Positions 48,179 through 57,648 of a stretch of 64,000 nt of DNA are shown here, piece after piece; position 1 is the first letter of the stretch; each line of letters begins with the position of its first letter. The notes beneath the pieces are model-generated. The model did not search any database. It was not told where the DNA came from and was given only the letters and a program-made list of their open reading frames with translations. The translations under genes were made by a program, and so were the position numbers. This stretch comes from Candidatus Nyctobacter psychrophilus (lineage in GTDB: Bacteria; Vulcanimicrobiota; Vulcanimicrobiia; Vulcanimicrobiales; Vulcanimicrobiaceae), in the NCBI GenBank assembly GCA_014305025.1, contig JACRTY010000021.1, positions 1 to 64,000 on the forward strand, in the 5' to 3' direction.

Positions 48179-48863
48179 TCAGGGACGCCGAAGTCGTAAG
48201 GCGCTGGTCACCATCGCGCCCACGGCGCACGCGCACGCGGTCCAAAGCGTGACCGGTACGGCTCGCGCGATGTGCGTTCCGATTGCGCTGTCATTCACGG
48301 CCTCCACGCCAAGCGAACCGAAGACGATGGCCACAAGCGTCGCACCCAGCGTTTGCCCGCTGACGCGAACGACCGCGAGAAGCCCTGACGCGCTCGCGGT
48401 TTTTTCGCGCGGCGCACTGCCGATGCCGCACACGACGCCACGCAGGATGATCGCCGGCATGCTTGCATGCGGGGACAGCGTCATAAAAGGCAAGGCCGCA
48501 CGCGTAGACGGCGAGACCGATCGTCGCGAGGATGCCTGCCGGGTAGCGGTCGGAGAGCCGGCCCGCAAGCGGGGCGACGATGGCAATCGACAGCGGCCAT
48601 GCCGTAAGCAACAGGCCTGACTGCAACGGCGTGAGACCGAGCGACTCCTGAGAATAAAACGGTAGTGCGACGAATGCGAGCCCCTGCGATGTGAAGGTCA
48701 GCCATGACGCGCCGGCCGATGTCGCGAACGCGGAGATGCGGAAGAGGTCGAGCGCAATCATCGGTTTCGGGAGCGTGAACTGCCGGCGCGCAAACCACGC
48801 GAGCGCGATCATCCCGACGGCCAGCCATTGTGACGCGGCGCCGGCCGCGCGGCAGTCCGTCAA
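48179..48863 (-). pseudogene. Truncated, frameshifted MFS drug-transporter remnant
   Basis: Only the C-terminal half of a DHA2-type 14-helix transporter remains. 48863 to about 48480 encodes RRQFTLPKPMIALDLFRISAF... GLTPLQSGLLLTAWPLSIAIVAPLAGRLSDRYPAGIL and stops making sense after VYACGLAFYDAVPA. The reading then continues in another frame (PAIILRGVVCGIGSAPREKTASASGLLAVVRVSGQTLG, here split) to 48179. The first half of the protein is absent, replaced by the start of the plus-strand monooxygenase gene. Both the loss and the frameshift mark a dead gene. Confidence 0.8.
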
Positions 48864-48899
48864 GGTCGTCGCTGCCGGGCGGTGGCATCAACGGACTGG

Positions 48900-50048
48900 A
48901 TGTCACTTTCATTCCTCGATCTCCCTATCGTTCTTGCGCCGATGGGAGGCGCCTCAACCCTCGAGCTTGTTGCCGCCGTCAGCAACGCAGGAGGCTTCGG
49001 AATACTGCCCTGTGCCTATTCGACACCCGAACAGATTACGACGCAAGTCTCACAACTGCGGCGTGCGACGCGACGTCCCTTCGGCGTCAATCTTTTCGTC
49101 GAAAGTCGGCCGTCCGTTGTCGACGCCCATGATGTGGCGAGGGCGCACGATCGGCTGCGCGCGTACCGCGAAGAGTTAGGAATCGTCCATACGCCGCAGC
49201 CGGCCGTTCCGCCGGACCACTACCGCGGGCAGATCGACGCCGTGCTGAAGGCGCGGCCCGACGTGTTCACGTTTACGTTCGGGATTCCGGATCGCGACAC
49301 GCTGACGCGTTTCCGCGACCTGGGCATCTTTACGATCGGAACGGCCACGACCGTCGATGAGGCCGTCGCTCTGGCCGATGCGGGGGTTGACGGTCTATTC
49401 GCGCAAGGTTCGGAAGCCGGCGCACATCGCGGCACGTTTCTTGCACCCGTCGAAGCATCGCTCATAGGGACGCTGGCTCTCGTCCCGCAAGTCGTCGATG
49501 CGACGCACCTTCCGGTCTTTGCCGCCGGCGGAATTGGAGACGGCCGCGCCGTCGCGGCCGTTCTGGCGCTCGGCGCAGTTGCCGCAGCCATCGGTACATC
49601 ATTTCTGCTTGCCGCCGAATCAGGAATCGCGGTCGCGTACCGGAATGCGTTGCGCTCCAAACGTTCGACGGATACCGTCCTTACGCGCGCATTCTCCGGA
49701 CGCACGGCGCGCGGCATGGCGAATCGTCTCACGCAGGAACTGCGCGATCCCGATGACATCGCGCCGTATCCATTTCAGAATGCAATCACGCGCGACATCC
49801 GCACCGCTGCCGGTGAGCAGGGCAGATCGGATTTTTTATCGCTCTGGGCGGGACAGGCCGCGAAGCTCGCAAAGGAAGCGCCCGCAGCCGATATCGTCGC
49901 CGAACTCATGCAAGAGGCGCAAGCGAGAGCAGAATGCGTCACAGAAACCTTACTCGCGTCTTCTTCATTACTAGGCCGGAAGAACCGCCAGTATGAACTC
50001 CGAAAAGATCCGATACGGGCGATCGTTTTCAGGCGGCCATCTACCTGA
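48900..50048 (+). CDS. Nitronate monooxygenase / 2-nitropropane dioxygenase-family FMN enzyme
   Basis: TIM-barrel flavoprotein, residues about 1-340, that oxidises alkyl nitronates or acts as an NAD(P)H:quinone reductase. Signatures: LPIVLAPMGGASTLELVAAVSNAGGFG at the N-terminus, GVDGLFAQGSEAGAHRGTF and FAAGGIGDGRAVAAVLALGA (FMN phosphate site). ATG 48900 gives the family start; GTG 48882 is possible. The final about 40 residues (after EELMQEAQA-like end) have no family counterpart and may result from read-through past a lost stop. It does not obviously belong to the D-amino-acid theme. Confidence 0.83.
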   Translation: MSLSFLDLPIVLAPMGGASTLELVAAVSNAGGFGILPCAYSTPEQITTQVSQLRRATRRPFGVNLFVESRPSVVDAHDVARAHDRLRAYREELGIVHTPQPAVPPDHYRGQIDAVLKARPDVFTFTFGIPDRDTLTRFRDLGIFTIGTATTVDEAVALADAGVDGLFAQGSEAGAHRGTFLAPVEASLIGTLALVPQVVDATHLPVFAAGGIGDGRAVAAVLALGAVAAAIGTSFLLAAESGIAVAYRNALRSKRSTDTVLTRAFSGRTARGMANRLTQELRDPDDIAPYPFQNAITRDIRTAAGEQGRSDFLSLWAGQAAKLAKEAPAADIVAELMQEAQARAECVTETLLASSSLLGRKNRQYELRKDPIRAIVFRRPST

Positions 50049-50244
50049 TTATGGATCTTCCTACTCGCCAGGGTCGTGCCACCATCGGGAATGCCCCGTA
50101 TTTCAGGTCCATCACCACCTTCTTGTCGTTGGCGCGTACCGTGCTATGGCGTCGGCGTAAAAAGCCGAGCGGAACGAAGGTAGGCAAGTATTGTCGGCGC
50201 TCGAGACTTTCCAGCGGTACGATCGCCGTGATCAATCGCTTTCG

Positions 50245-50790
50245 TTAAACGCGACGCCGGAACAGGAGGTCGAACCACGCTTTCCACGTCTTGCCGCCGT
50301 CGAGCGACGTGACCGCCGTTTCTCGGACGCCGCCCGTCACGGGACGCCAGACACCGCGTACCTGCTTTCTACCGCCTCCCTCGACGCGCTGAACGCCGCT
50401 CAGAAGCATTTCACCGTGGTGAGGGTTCCCCTCGATCGTCAGCAGCGTTCCGTGGTTTGTGACCCACGTCTGGTGCCATACGCCGCGCGATGCGTCGTAG
50501 ATGCTGAAGCTCTCACCCTTCCCGCCGGTTCCATCTTCGTAGAACTCGTGCAACACGCATCCGCCGAGCGCGCGCTCGACCCGTACGTGCGCTACATTAT
50601 CGGCGCCCGGGAAGTCGGACACATTCCAATCACCAATCCAAAAGTCGAACGCCCGGTACGCCGGCGCCGAACAGGCCCGCGACGTAGGCGCTGTAGCGAC
50701 AAGCCCTTCGGGCGCCAGTAGCGCTGCGGTCGCCAATACGAAGGCGATCGCAGGAACCGCGACCGCCTTCGGGCTTTGAGCGCTAGTCAC
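50245..50790 (-). CDS. Secreted protein, DUF1579-like lipocalin fold, unknown function
   Basis: 181 residues: a signal or anchor helix (about 8-30), then ACSAPAYRAFDFWIGDWNV, a pattern that begins many small beta-barrel proteins of the DUF1579 or nitrobindin-like type. Further on, GKGESFSIYDASRGVWHQTWVTNHG and beta-rich segments follow to a basic end. Fold assignment is by pattern only. Upstream (50049-50244) I see no convincing gene; a 64-codon minus-strand frame at 50041-50235 has no support. Confidence 0.55.
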   Translation of the reverse strand: MTSAQSPKAVAVPAIAFVLATAALLAPEGLVATAPTSRACSAPAYRAFDFWIGDWNVSDFPGADNVAHVRVERALGGCVLHEFYEDGTGGKGESFSIYDASRGVWHQTWVTNHGTLLTIEGNPHHGEMLLSGVQRVEGGGRKQVRGVWRPVTGGVRETAVTSLDGGKTWKAWFDLLFRRRV

Positions 50791-50810
50791 GCTTCTCTAT
50801 GATCGTCACG

Positions 50811-52013
50811 TCACGTACCACGCCGCGGAACCGCCAAGAACCCGGGCGTCTCGTTTGTGCCCTGCAGCGTCGCCTGCCCCGTAATTGCACCACGGTCGTT
50901 GATGTCGCTTGCAGCGTTGAGGTAGAGATGCGAACCGGGCAGAACCAGCGTGTTCAGATCGGTCATGACACCGTGCTGCCAGAGGAAAGCGCGCTGAAGA
51001 CCGGATGGGCCGCCGAACGATACGCCAACAATTTGATCGCGATCGTTGATGCCGTTTGCGATGCTGAACTGATCCCCGGGTAGCGCGCCAAGCTTTGTAA
51101 CACCGCCGCTCGCGGTCCAGAGAAACGCTTGAGGATGTATCGCTCCAGGATCACCACCGGGAAGGTTTGCAAATCCGACGACGTCACCTCGATTGTTGAT
51201 CGAGGTCGGCGTATTCCAGGCCACACCGCCGAGGAGTTTGCCGAGATTCGTTACCGTGCCGTCATGCCAGATGACCGCATGCCGAGCGGTGTAGCGCCCC
51301 ACCGCCTGATCGCACGTACCGGAGATGCCGACGATTTGCCCCTGGTTGTTGGTTGCCGTTGCAGCGCCGTCGGGATCGCCGGGCAGTGTGGGGAGTTGGT
51401 GAATCCGCCCATCGGGCGACCAGTACGCCGGTTTGAATTGCAGGACTTGAGATCCGGTGCACGTGCGGTCGCGCGTCGTATTCTCGGCCCAACCGACAAT
51501 CTGCCCCACATTGTTTGTGCCGGCAGCATAACCGTTGATCCCGCCCAGCGTGGGAAGCGGCGTCATGACGTTGTTGCGCCACATGAATCCGCGGCAGACA
51601 TGGTGCGTCACTTTGAGGAAAAAAGCCGCGCAACTCCAAGATTCGCCCAGCTTATCGATCGCTGGAGTCTCCGCTATGCCGGCGATCAAGCCGGATTCGT
51701 TATGATTGGGCCAAGCGACGGCGCTGTTTGAGCCTCCGAGCGTTCCAAGGTCGATCGATTGACGGTTAGGCTGATCGAGCCACAACGTGGCTCGGGTCGA
51801 ATCGGCGGAACGATTTGCAGTTCCAGCGATCCAACCTTGTTCATTGATACTGTTTCCCGTACTCGACGTTCCATTAAGCGTTCCAAGGCTGCTGGCTACA
51901 TAGTACGGGCCCAGAGCAGCAGTTGGGGCTGCGTCGACGGCTGGGCCGCTCGACGCGTAACCCGGGATGATAACCGACAACGTGAAGATGCATGCCGTTA
52001 TTCTAGCCTTCAT
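50811..52013 (-). CDS. Secreted HAF-repeat (probable extracellular beta-propeller) protein
   Basis: 400 residues. A signal peptide (about 1-21) is followed by at least six repeats of about 45-55 residues with the core LGTLGG..S.A..IN..GQIVG and AFLW..G..T.LG (HAF repeat). Examples: IDLGTLGGSNSAVAW, LPTLGGINGYAAG and INDRDQIVGVSF. Such repeats probably form a propeller and occur in secreted proteins of soil bacteria and myxobacteria; no activity is known. Its DNA is slightly less GC-rich than the flanks. Confidence 0.8.
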   Translation of the reverse strand: MKARITACIFTLSVIIPGYASSGPAVDAAPTAALGPYYVASSLGTLNGTSSTGNSINEQGWIAGTANRSADSTRATLWLDQPNRQSIDLGTLGGSNSAVAWPNHNESGLIAGIAETPAIDKLGESWSCAAFFLKVTHHVCRGFMWRNNVMTPLPTLGGINGYAAGTNNVGQIVGWAENTTRDRTCTGSQVLQFKPAYWSPDGRIHQLPTLPGDPDGAATATNNQGQIVGISGTCDQAVGRYTARHAVIWHDGTVTNLGKLLGGVAWNTPTSINNRGDVVGFANLPGGDPGAIHPQAFLWTASGGVTKLGALPGDQFSIANGINDRDQIVGVSFGGPSGLQRAFLWQHGVMTDLNTLVLPGSHLYLNAASDINDRGAITGQATLQGTNETPGFLAVPRRGT

Positions 52014-52095
52014 GTTTCCCCCTTTAGCGCATTGAGCGTATCGCTTTGATACGGTCCATGTCGCCCAGGTTCTGTCGATTTAGAGCACGATCAGA

Positions 52096-52968
52096 CTAGA
52101 TCGTATTGCGCCTCAGAGCGCCGGGGGTGACGCCGGTAATGCGCCTCATACACCGAGCCATGTGGCTTTGATTGGCGAAGCCCGCCTTGAAAGCGACTTC
52201 GCTCAGCGGCAAATCACCCTCTAAAATAAGAGCGGTCGCATATTCGACGCGAACTCGCACAACGTGCTGATGGACCGACAACCCAACCGACTGCTTGAAA
52301 AGTACGTTGAAATATGACGGGCTCATGTTAGCAATCGCTGCGAGTTCACCAAGCGTCAGGTCGTGGCTCAAGTGGTCGCGTATGTAGTCCAGCACCCGCT
52401 GCAACCGACGTTTGGGTAGAGCGCTCGGGAAACGATCGGGTACGCTTGGTGCATAGCGCCGCAACAGATGCGCGGCCAATGCCAAGCCTAAACTGTCGGC
52501 ATAGAGACGCCCGAACGGTTCTTCCGTCTCCAACTCTGCCTTCAGCGCCCAAGCAATGTATTCGATCTGCGGGTCGCGCACGTGGAGCTGCGGCGCGATA
52601 GAAACGCGGTCTGCGTTGAGGCTCATTTCTTCGGCGGCAGTCCGTACCAGCGAAGGGCTGACGTCTATCGTGAGCTTGAGCGTGGGTCCTTCGGTTTCCC
52701 AGATCCTCGAATAGCCCGCCGGCACGATCTTGATGTCGCCGGGTACTTGGAGGCGGTGAAGCCTGAAGCCGTCGCAACGTGACGTTACAAGCAACGGTGC
52801 GCCGACGTGCATGCTGATGCTGTGTTCGGCAAAGTGCGCTTCGGAGTAGCCGCCGGATGCCTCGTAAATCGTGGCCTCGAAGCCGGTCCAGAAGCGATCC
52901 CGGCTCGTCCTCCGCACGGAGAAGCGCATTTGCGCGTCACTGCGCTTGACCCAGACCCGTTCTTCCAT
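52096..52968 (-). CDS. AraC-family transcriptional regulator
   Basis: 290 residues: an N-terminal sensing domain (about 1-180) and a C-terminal double helix-turn-helix (about 190-288) with LTLGELAAIANMSPSYFNVLFKQSVG and LSEVAFKAGFANQSHMARCMRR. AGGAAC lies just before ATG 52968. It is divergent from the DUF2254 gene across 192 bp. Its target could be that gene, itself or the HAF-repeat gene; no site is obvious. Confidence 0.9.
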   Translation of the reverse strand: MEERVWVKRSDAQMRFSVRRTSRDRFWTGFEATIYEASGGYSEAHFAEHSISMHVGAPLLVTSRCDGFRLHRLQVPGDIKIVPAGYSRIWETEGPTLKLTIDVSPSLVRTAAEEMSLNADRVSIAPQLHVRDPQIEYIAWALKAELETEEPFGRLYADSLGLALAAHLLRRYAPSVPDRFPSALPKRRLQRVLDYIRDHLSHDLTLGELAAIANMSPSYFNVLFKQSVGLSVHQHVVRVRVEYATALILEGDLPLSEVAFKAGFANQSHMARCMRRITGVTPGALRRNTI

Positions 52969-53160
52969 GTTCCTATCTTGGTTCGCGCCCGTGGCGGCGC
53001 TCTCTTACGAGCCTAGCGGCATGGAGGCATGTACGTCGCGCACATTCGAACGGTCCAGCATACAATCCGACTCTATGTTGCCCGATGCCGAGCGCCATGG
53101 TGCGACGAAAAACAGGGTACGAGGCCGCATGCCCAGACGAACCCTTGACGTAGCCAATCG

Positions 53161-54498
53161 ATGAAGTTGCGCTTGCTTCGGCTCGGTGATGCCGTTGTAT
53201 CGAGTTATCTCTTTATTCCATTGCTCATGGCGGCGGCCGCCATCGCCCTCGGCGTCGTCCTCGTGCAGTTCGATCGCGTTCTCTCGCCTCACGCATTGCA
53301 GCACATCGCCTGGGTCTACTCGGGGGACGCCGACGGGGCACGCTCGGTGCTGTCGACGGTAGCCAGCTCGATCATTACCGTAGCGAGCGTAACGTTCTCA
53401 ATCACAATCGCGGCCCTGTCGCTGGCGTCACAGCAGTACGGACCGCGCTTGTTACGCAGCTTCGTACGCGACCGCAACAATCAGTTCGTGCTCGGAACCT
53501 TCGTCGGCACGTACCTGTACGACCTGATGGTGCTGCGCACCATCCGCAGCCCAACGCACGGCGCCTTCGTGCCCAACGTCGCCGTCACGTGTGGGGTTGC
53601 GTTCGCGATCGCGACCATCATCGTGCTGGTCTACTTTCTTCATCACGTATCGACGTCGATTGCACCCGAGCACGTCATCGAAGCGGTGGGCAAGGAGTTG
53701 GACCACGCCATCGACCGCCTCTACCCGCAGCGCATCGGAATGAACGGTGAAGGCACGGCAGCCGACGGCAGCCTCGTTGCGCCGAACTTCGAAGGAGCGG
53801 CACGTCAGGTTCCCGCACACGGCGCCTGTTACGTTCAAGCCGTCGACGGCGATCGCCTGATCGCGGTCGCATGCAAACACGATCTCGTCGTAAAGGTTTC
53901 CACGCGACCGGGCCAATACGTTGCCGCCGCGGGAAGCATCGTCGCTTCGGCTTGGCCGCATGGGCGCGCGAGCGATGAAGCGGTCCGCGCGATAGCGCGC
54001 GCCTTCACGACCGGTACGCAACGCACCATGGTGCAGGACGCAGAGTTCGGCGTTAACCAGCTGGTCATCGTTGCCGTGCGCGCCCTTTCGCCGGGCATCA
54101 ATGCACCGTTTACGGCAGCGATGTGCGTCGATCGCCTCGGGACGTCGCTCTGCCGGCTTGCGCAGCGGCCGGCTCCGTCGGCGCTTCGTTACGATCGGCG
54201 CGGAGCGTTGCGCGTCATCGCTGCGCCCATGACGTTCGCGGACATGCTGGAGAACGCACTGGAGCCGATCCGGCAGTACGGCAGCAACAGCGTGCCGGTC
54301 GTCGTCACGCTCCTTGAAACGATCGGCAAGGTCGCCAGGCACGTCGACCGCGACGCCGACTGCACCGTTTTGCGCAAACACGTCGACCTCATCCGCCGCG
54401 GCGCGCTCGAGGCGTTGACGCTCCAGGAGGACCGCGCCTCCATCACAGCCTCATACGAGGCAGCAATTGCGGTGCTGGACGGCCTCAACGCAAGATGA
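53161..54498 (+). CDS. DUF2254 integral membrane protein
   Basis: 445 residues. Four membrane segments lie in the first 175 residues (for example SYLFIPLLMAAAAIALGVVLV and IITVASVTFSITIAALSLAS), followed by a large soluble domain of about 260 residues with the family pattern SPGINAPFTAAMCVDRLG. Function of DUF2254 is unknown. ATG 53161 is preceded by weak ribosome-binding sequence. The 214 bp after it (54499-54712) hold no recognisable gene. Confidence 0.8.
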   Translation: MKLRLLRLGDAVVSSYLFIPLLMAAAAIALGVVLVQFDRVLSPHALQHIAWVYSGDADGARSVLSTVASSIITVASVTFSITIAALSLASQQYGPRLLRSFVRDRNNQFVLGTFVGTYLYDLMVLRTIRSPTHGAFVPNVAVTCGVAFAIATIIVLVYFLHHVSTSIAPEHVIEAVGKELDHAIDRLYPQRIGMNGEGTAADGSLVAPNFEGAARQVPAHGACYVQAVDGDRLIAVACKHDLVVKVSTRPGQYVAAAGSIVASAWPHGRASDEAVRAIARAFTTGTQRTMVQDAEFGVNQLVIVAVRALSPGINAPFTAAMCVDRLGTSLCRLAQRPAPSALRYDRRGALRVIAAPMTFADMLENALEPIRQYGSNSVPVVVTLLETIGKVARHVDRDADCTVLRKHVDLIRRGALEALTLQEDRASITASYEAAIAVLDGLNAR

Positions 54499-54712
54499 TG
54501 ATGCCGCTGGGGCGGGCGCGGCAGCCGAGCGGCTGAGAAAACGCCGCTCTATGAAGCGCTGGTGGGCGTGAGCGCAGCATGCGTCGGTGACGCCGCGGCC
54601 GAAGCGCTCGGACGCCATGCGATGTCATCGCCGCGGGGACGCGACAATAATGCGCTCTGTCGCTAGGGCCCCCGATGAAACCGCCCCGCCCCGAACGGGG
54701 TAGAAGAGACGC

Positions 54713-54910
54713 GTGGTCGTTGCGTTCATTCTCATGGTCGGACTCGTCACGGTCGCCTCGGCCATAGCGATTGCACACAACATACGCATTTATCGCCGCT
54801 GCCTACGCTCGATCCGCGAGCGGCGAGCAAAGGTCTATGAGAGCGCCGTCCTCAAGCGGCTCGAGCGCAGTCTGACGACGAGCAGTTCGCAACAACGATT
54901 CGAACGCTGA
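54713..54910 (+). CDS. Small single-pass membrane protein, unknown
   Basis: A 65-residue frame from GTG 54713 (AGAAGAG lies 5 nt before). It has one hydrophobic helix (VVAFILMVGLVTVASAIAIA) followed by an Arg-rich, cytoplasmic-looking tail (IRIYRRCLRSIRERRAKVY). The amino-acid composition looks real and the ribosome-binding site is plausible, but no family is recognised. Confidence 0.45.
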   Translation: MVVAFILMVGLVTVASAIAIAHNIRIYRRCLRSIRERRAKVYESAVLKRLERSLTTSSSQQRFER

Positions 54911-54938
54911 CTCGGGCTGGTCGCCGGCGAGTTAGTCC

Positions 54939-55508
54939 CTAATGATCGAAGTTTTCGCCCTGCGCTCGATCCGTAGCCCGCACGTGCACGTTGTTGGCGA
55001 CGAAGGCGTTGAGGACTTTTTTCTCGTCGATCTTGACTTCCTTACCGTGAGCGAGGTTGTGGCCGAACAACCCGCCGATGCCGAAGGTCGCGAAACCGAT
55101 GATCGTCGCGGTGGAAGAGGCGCCTTTCCGGTCCTCCTCAGCCTGCTTCTGCGCCCCTTGAGCGAGGCGGATCTTCCCGCCATCGACCGAGTAAATCCAG
55201 TCGAAGTTCATGGTCAGTGCGCCGCTGTGCCCGTTTCCGCCGGCTTGATCGACTTCGCCAATCGTTCCCTGACCGAGGGAGCCGCTGCGGACGACGACCA
55301 TGCCGTTGACGATCACGTCTTGCGCAGCCTGAACTTGAAAGGTGTCGCCCTCCTTCACCTTACTCGACGAAACCTCGCCGAGCACATGGACTGGAACCAA
55401 CGTTCCTCCGGGGACCGTGACGGTGACCGGGCGAGACTGGGCGTTGGCGACCAACGGAAAAAACGCGAACGAAGACGCCGCAACGAGCGTCGATACGATT
55501 TTCAACAT
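54939..55508 (-). CDS. Secreted protein with TrbI-like beta domain, unknown function
   Basis: 189 residues with ATG 55508 after a perfect AAGGAGG. A signal peptide ends at NAQS (about 25). The mature protein has GTLVPVHVLGEVSSSKVKEGDTFQVQAAQDVIV in pieces like the SAF/TrbI-type beta domain. A Gly-rich hydrophobic stretch (TIIGFATFGIGGLFGHNLAHG) that could insert in a membrane follows. Similar small proteins occur in Acidobacteria-like and related genomes without known role. The open frame to 55655 is ignored. Confidence 0.7.
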   Translation of the reverse strand: MLKIVSTLVAASSFAFFPLVANAQSRPVTVTVPGGTLVPVHVLGEVSSSKVKEGDTFQVQAAQDVIVNGMVVVRSGSLGQGTIGEVDQAGGNGHSGALTMNFDWIYSVDGGKIRLAQGAQKQAEEDRKGASSTATIIGFATFGIGGLFGHNLAHGKEVKIDEKKVLNAFVANNVHVRATDRAQGENFDH

Positions 55509-55630
55509 TCTTAGCCTCCTTGCCGTCGTGCGAGAAGCTGCGCGCTCCTGTGGGAAGTTCCCGTCTTGCGGCCTTGGCGACCTCCGGGCGGAGCCCTGTC
55601 TTTTGAACCTAAGGACCCAGGCCACCCCGT

Positions 55631-56698
55631 ATGCGTAGTCCCGCCGCCGGCCCACGCGCCGGCCGCGTCGTCATGATTGCTAGTCCTCTTGAGCCCGAAC
55701 TCGTCCAGCGGATCCGGGAGTTACCGGTCGTCGACGAGGTGCTCTACGATCCAACGCTGCTTCCGCTCCCTCTGTTTCCGAACGACCACGCCGGAGATCC
55801 GGCTTTTCGCCGCGATGCCCGGCAACAATCGGCGTGGAATGCGATGCTGAGCCGGGCGCGTGTCTTGTTCGGATACCCTCGAGAGAACGGCGACGAACTG
55901 GCGCGCACGTTGCAAGCCGCGCCGCACGTTCGCTTCGTTCAGGGCACATCCGCCGGAATGGGAGCGCACCTCCGGCGCGCGGCCTTGCCGGCTGCACTGT
56001 TGAAGCGTGTCACGTTCGCGTCGGCGGCTGGGGTCCATGCCGGCATGCTTGCCGAATTCGTCTTCTACGGTCTCCTCGCGCTACGAAAAGATGCACGCCG
56101 CCTCGAACGCATGCGGCGTGAACGGCTCTGGAAGCACTACGTCATGGGAGAGCTATTCGGCTCAACGCTTGTCGTCGTCGGCTTCGGGCAGGTCGGTACC
56201 GCCATCGCGCAACGCGCGCGGGCGTTCGGCATGCGGGTTATCGCCGTCGGGCGAACGGCGACTGCGCATTCACTCGCCGACGAGTCGTGCGCCGTCGGTC
56301 AGCTCGAGTCGGCATTCTCGCGCTCCGATGCGGTCGCCGTCACGTTACCGCTAACGGACACAACGCGGGGACTCATCAGCGCCCAGAAATTGGCCGCCCT
56401 CGGGCCGTCGGCGGTGTTCATCAACGTCGGGCGAGGCGCCGTCGTCGACCAGGCTGCGCTCGTCGCGATGCTGGCGGACGGTCGTCTTGCCGGCGCGGTG
56501 CTCGATGTGTGCGATCCCGAACCACTGCCCCGGGATCATCCGCTGTGGGACATGGAAAACGTGATCTTGAGTCCCCACACGGCGGCGTTGTCACGGCATG
56601 AAAACGAGCGAATCGTCGCGCTCTTTTGCGATAACCTCAAGCGTCTCGCCGCCGCGCGACCGTTGCGCAACGTCGTCAACCTGACCGAGTTTTACTAA
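55631..56698 (+). CDS. D-2-hydroxyacid dehydrogenase
   Basis: NAD(P)-dependent reductase of D-2-hydroxyacids, 355 residues. The Rossmann nucleotide motif VVGFGQVGTAIAQRA is near residue 183. The catalytic arginine lies in FINVGRGAVVD, the glutamate in DVCDPEPLP and the histidine in LSPHTAALS, in the usual order. Substrate-specific enzymes (phosphoglycerate, lactate, glyoxylate reductase) cannot be distinguished here. Monocistronic and divergent from the secreted protein gene before it. Confidence 0.9.
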   Translation: MRSPAAGPRAGRVVMIASPLEPELVQRIRELPVVDEVLYDPTLLPLPLFPNDHAGDPAFRRDARQQSAWNAMLSRARVLFGYPRENGDELARTLQAAPHVRFVQGTSAGMGAHLRRAALPAALLKRVTFASAAGVHAGMLAEFVFYGLLALRKDARRLERMRRERLWKHYVMGELFGSTLVVVGFGQVGTAIAQRARAFGMRVIAVGRTATAHSLADESCAVGQLESAFSRSDAVAVTLPLTDTTRGLISAQKLAALGPSAVFINVGRGAVVDQAALVAMLADGRLAGAVLDVCDPEPLPRDHPLWDMENVILSPHTAALSRHENERIVALFCDNLKRLAAARPLRNVVNLTEFY

Positions 56699-56719
56699 GC
56701 GAGGCTTAGGCCATGCTTA

Positions 56720-57577
56720 CTACGGCTTCGCGAAGGGATCCGGCGCCGGAGTGGGACCCGCGAACGGGTCGGAGTCTCGGGCGCCGCACAACTTGGACGC
56801 GCGCACGACTGCACGCGCGACGCGCTGGGCCGTCTCGGCGTCGGTTACGACGAAGGGCTGGAACATCTCACGTTTCTCGAGGTTGGTCAGGCGTACGATG
56901 CGCAGACGCGTGAGGTCGACGCCGTTGAAGTGATAGACGAAGCGATAATCCCAGGTGTACGTGTTCCGATTCGCACCGTCGAAACGGTCGGCGGCGTGCC
57001 GTCTCGCGTAGGTAGCCTGCGTGAATGCCGGTGAGTAGACGTTCGAAGCCGACCCGTCGTCGACCGCGTAGAGCTGCGGCGGGTCGAGCGGACGAACCGC
57101 TTCACTCGTGTCGGTAAACGTTTCGACGAACGTATTGGCCACCACTAGATCGCAGTGCGTCCCGGGCGTAAAGGTGTACGTGCTCGTGTAGTCAAGGCGG
57201 TAACGCACGCGCGGTGTCGCTCCGGCCCGAATTTCACTCGCGTGCAACGTCGCCGGCACGTGCGCCAAGATATACTGCAGTGCCGTATCGTAGTCCGGGC
57301 CGCCATCGGTCGGTGCTGCCGGCGCGGGGCCGCTGGACGTTGGCGGTAGCGAACCAGCCGGAACCGCCGTGGTCGAACGGGTTCCCGAAACGTTCGCGGG
57401 CGGCGCGGGCTGCGGTGCAGCGACCGGTACGAGTGACGGCGACGGCGTCGGCACGGGCGGTGGCGATGCGGCGACCGCGCGTACCGACGAGGGCAAAGCC
57501 GACGGGGCCGCCGCCGGGGCGGAGGCGGTCGGTGCCGATGCCGCAATGGCCAGCGCTGCCAAGGGAATGAACAACAT
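56720..57577 (-). CDS. Secreted Pro/Ala-rich protein, unknown function
   Basis: 285 residues with ATG 57577. A signal-like N-terminus (FIPLAALAIAASAPTASA) is followed by a Pro/Ser/Ala-rich linker to about residue 90. A beta-rich domain then follows (TLHASEIRAGATPRVRYRLDY, YTFTPGTHCDLVVANT) to the C-terminus. No family is recognised. It converges with the dehydrogenase gene before it and is divergent from fdhD. Confidence 0.65.
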   Translation of the reverse strand: MLFIPLAALAIAASAPTASAPAAAPSALPSSVRAVAASPPPVPTPSPSLVPVAAPQPAPPANVSGTRSTTAVPAGSLPPTSSGPAPAAPTDGGPDYDTALQYILAHVPATLHASEIRAGATPRVRYRLDYTSTYTFTPGTHCDLVVANTFVETFTDTSEAVRPLDPPQLYAVDDGSASNVYSPAFTQATYARRHAADRFDGANRNTYTWDYRFVYHFNGVDLTRLRIVRLTNLEKREMFQPFVVTDAETAQRVARAVVRASKLCGARDSDPFAGPTPAPDPFAKP

Positions 57578-57648
57578 GTCTGGCGGCGGTCTTGGCTGTG
57601 CCTCGCGATCGTCCCCCAGGTGCAACCGAGCGTGAGAGGAGCCTGGCA

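Noticed and set aside
50041-50235. 64-codon minus-strand gene
   Set aside because: No ribosome-binding site, no recognisable domain, and a competing plus-strand frame of the same length covers the same bases.
54485-54778. 97-codon minus-strand frame after the DUF2254 gene
   Set aside because: Composition is typical of a shadow frame; it overlaps the end of DUF2254 and the start of the small membrane protein gene.
54939-55655. 238-residue version of the TrbI-like protein
   Set aside because: The first 49 residues precede a perfect AAGGAGG and signal peptide at 55508 and are Arg-rich.
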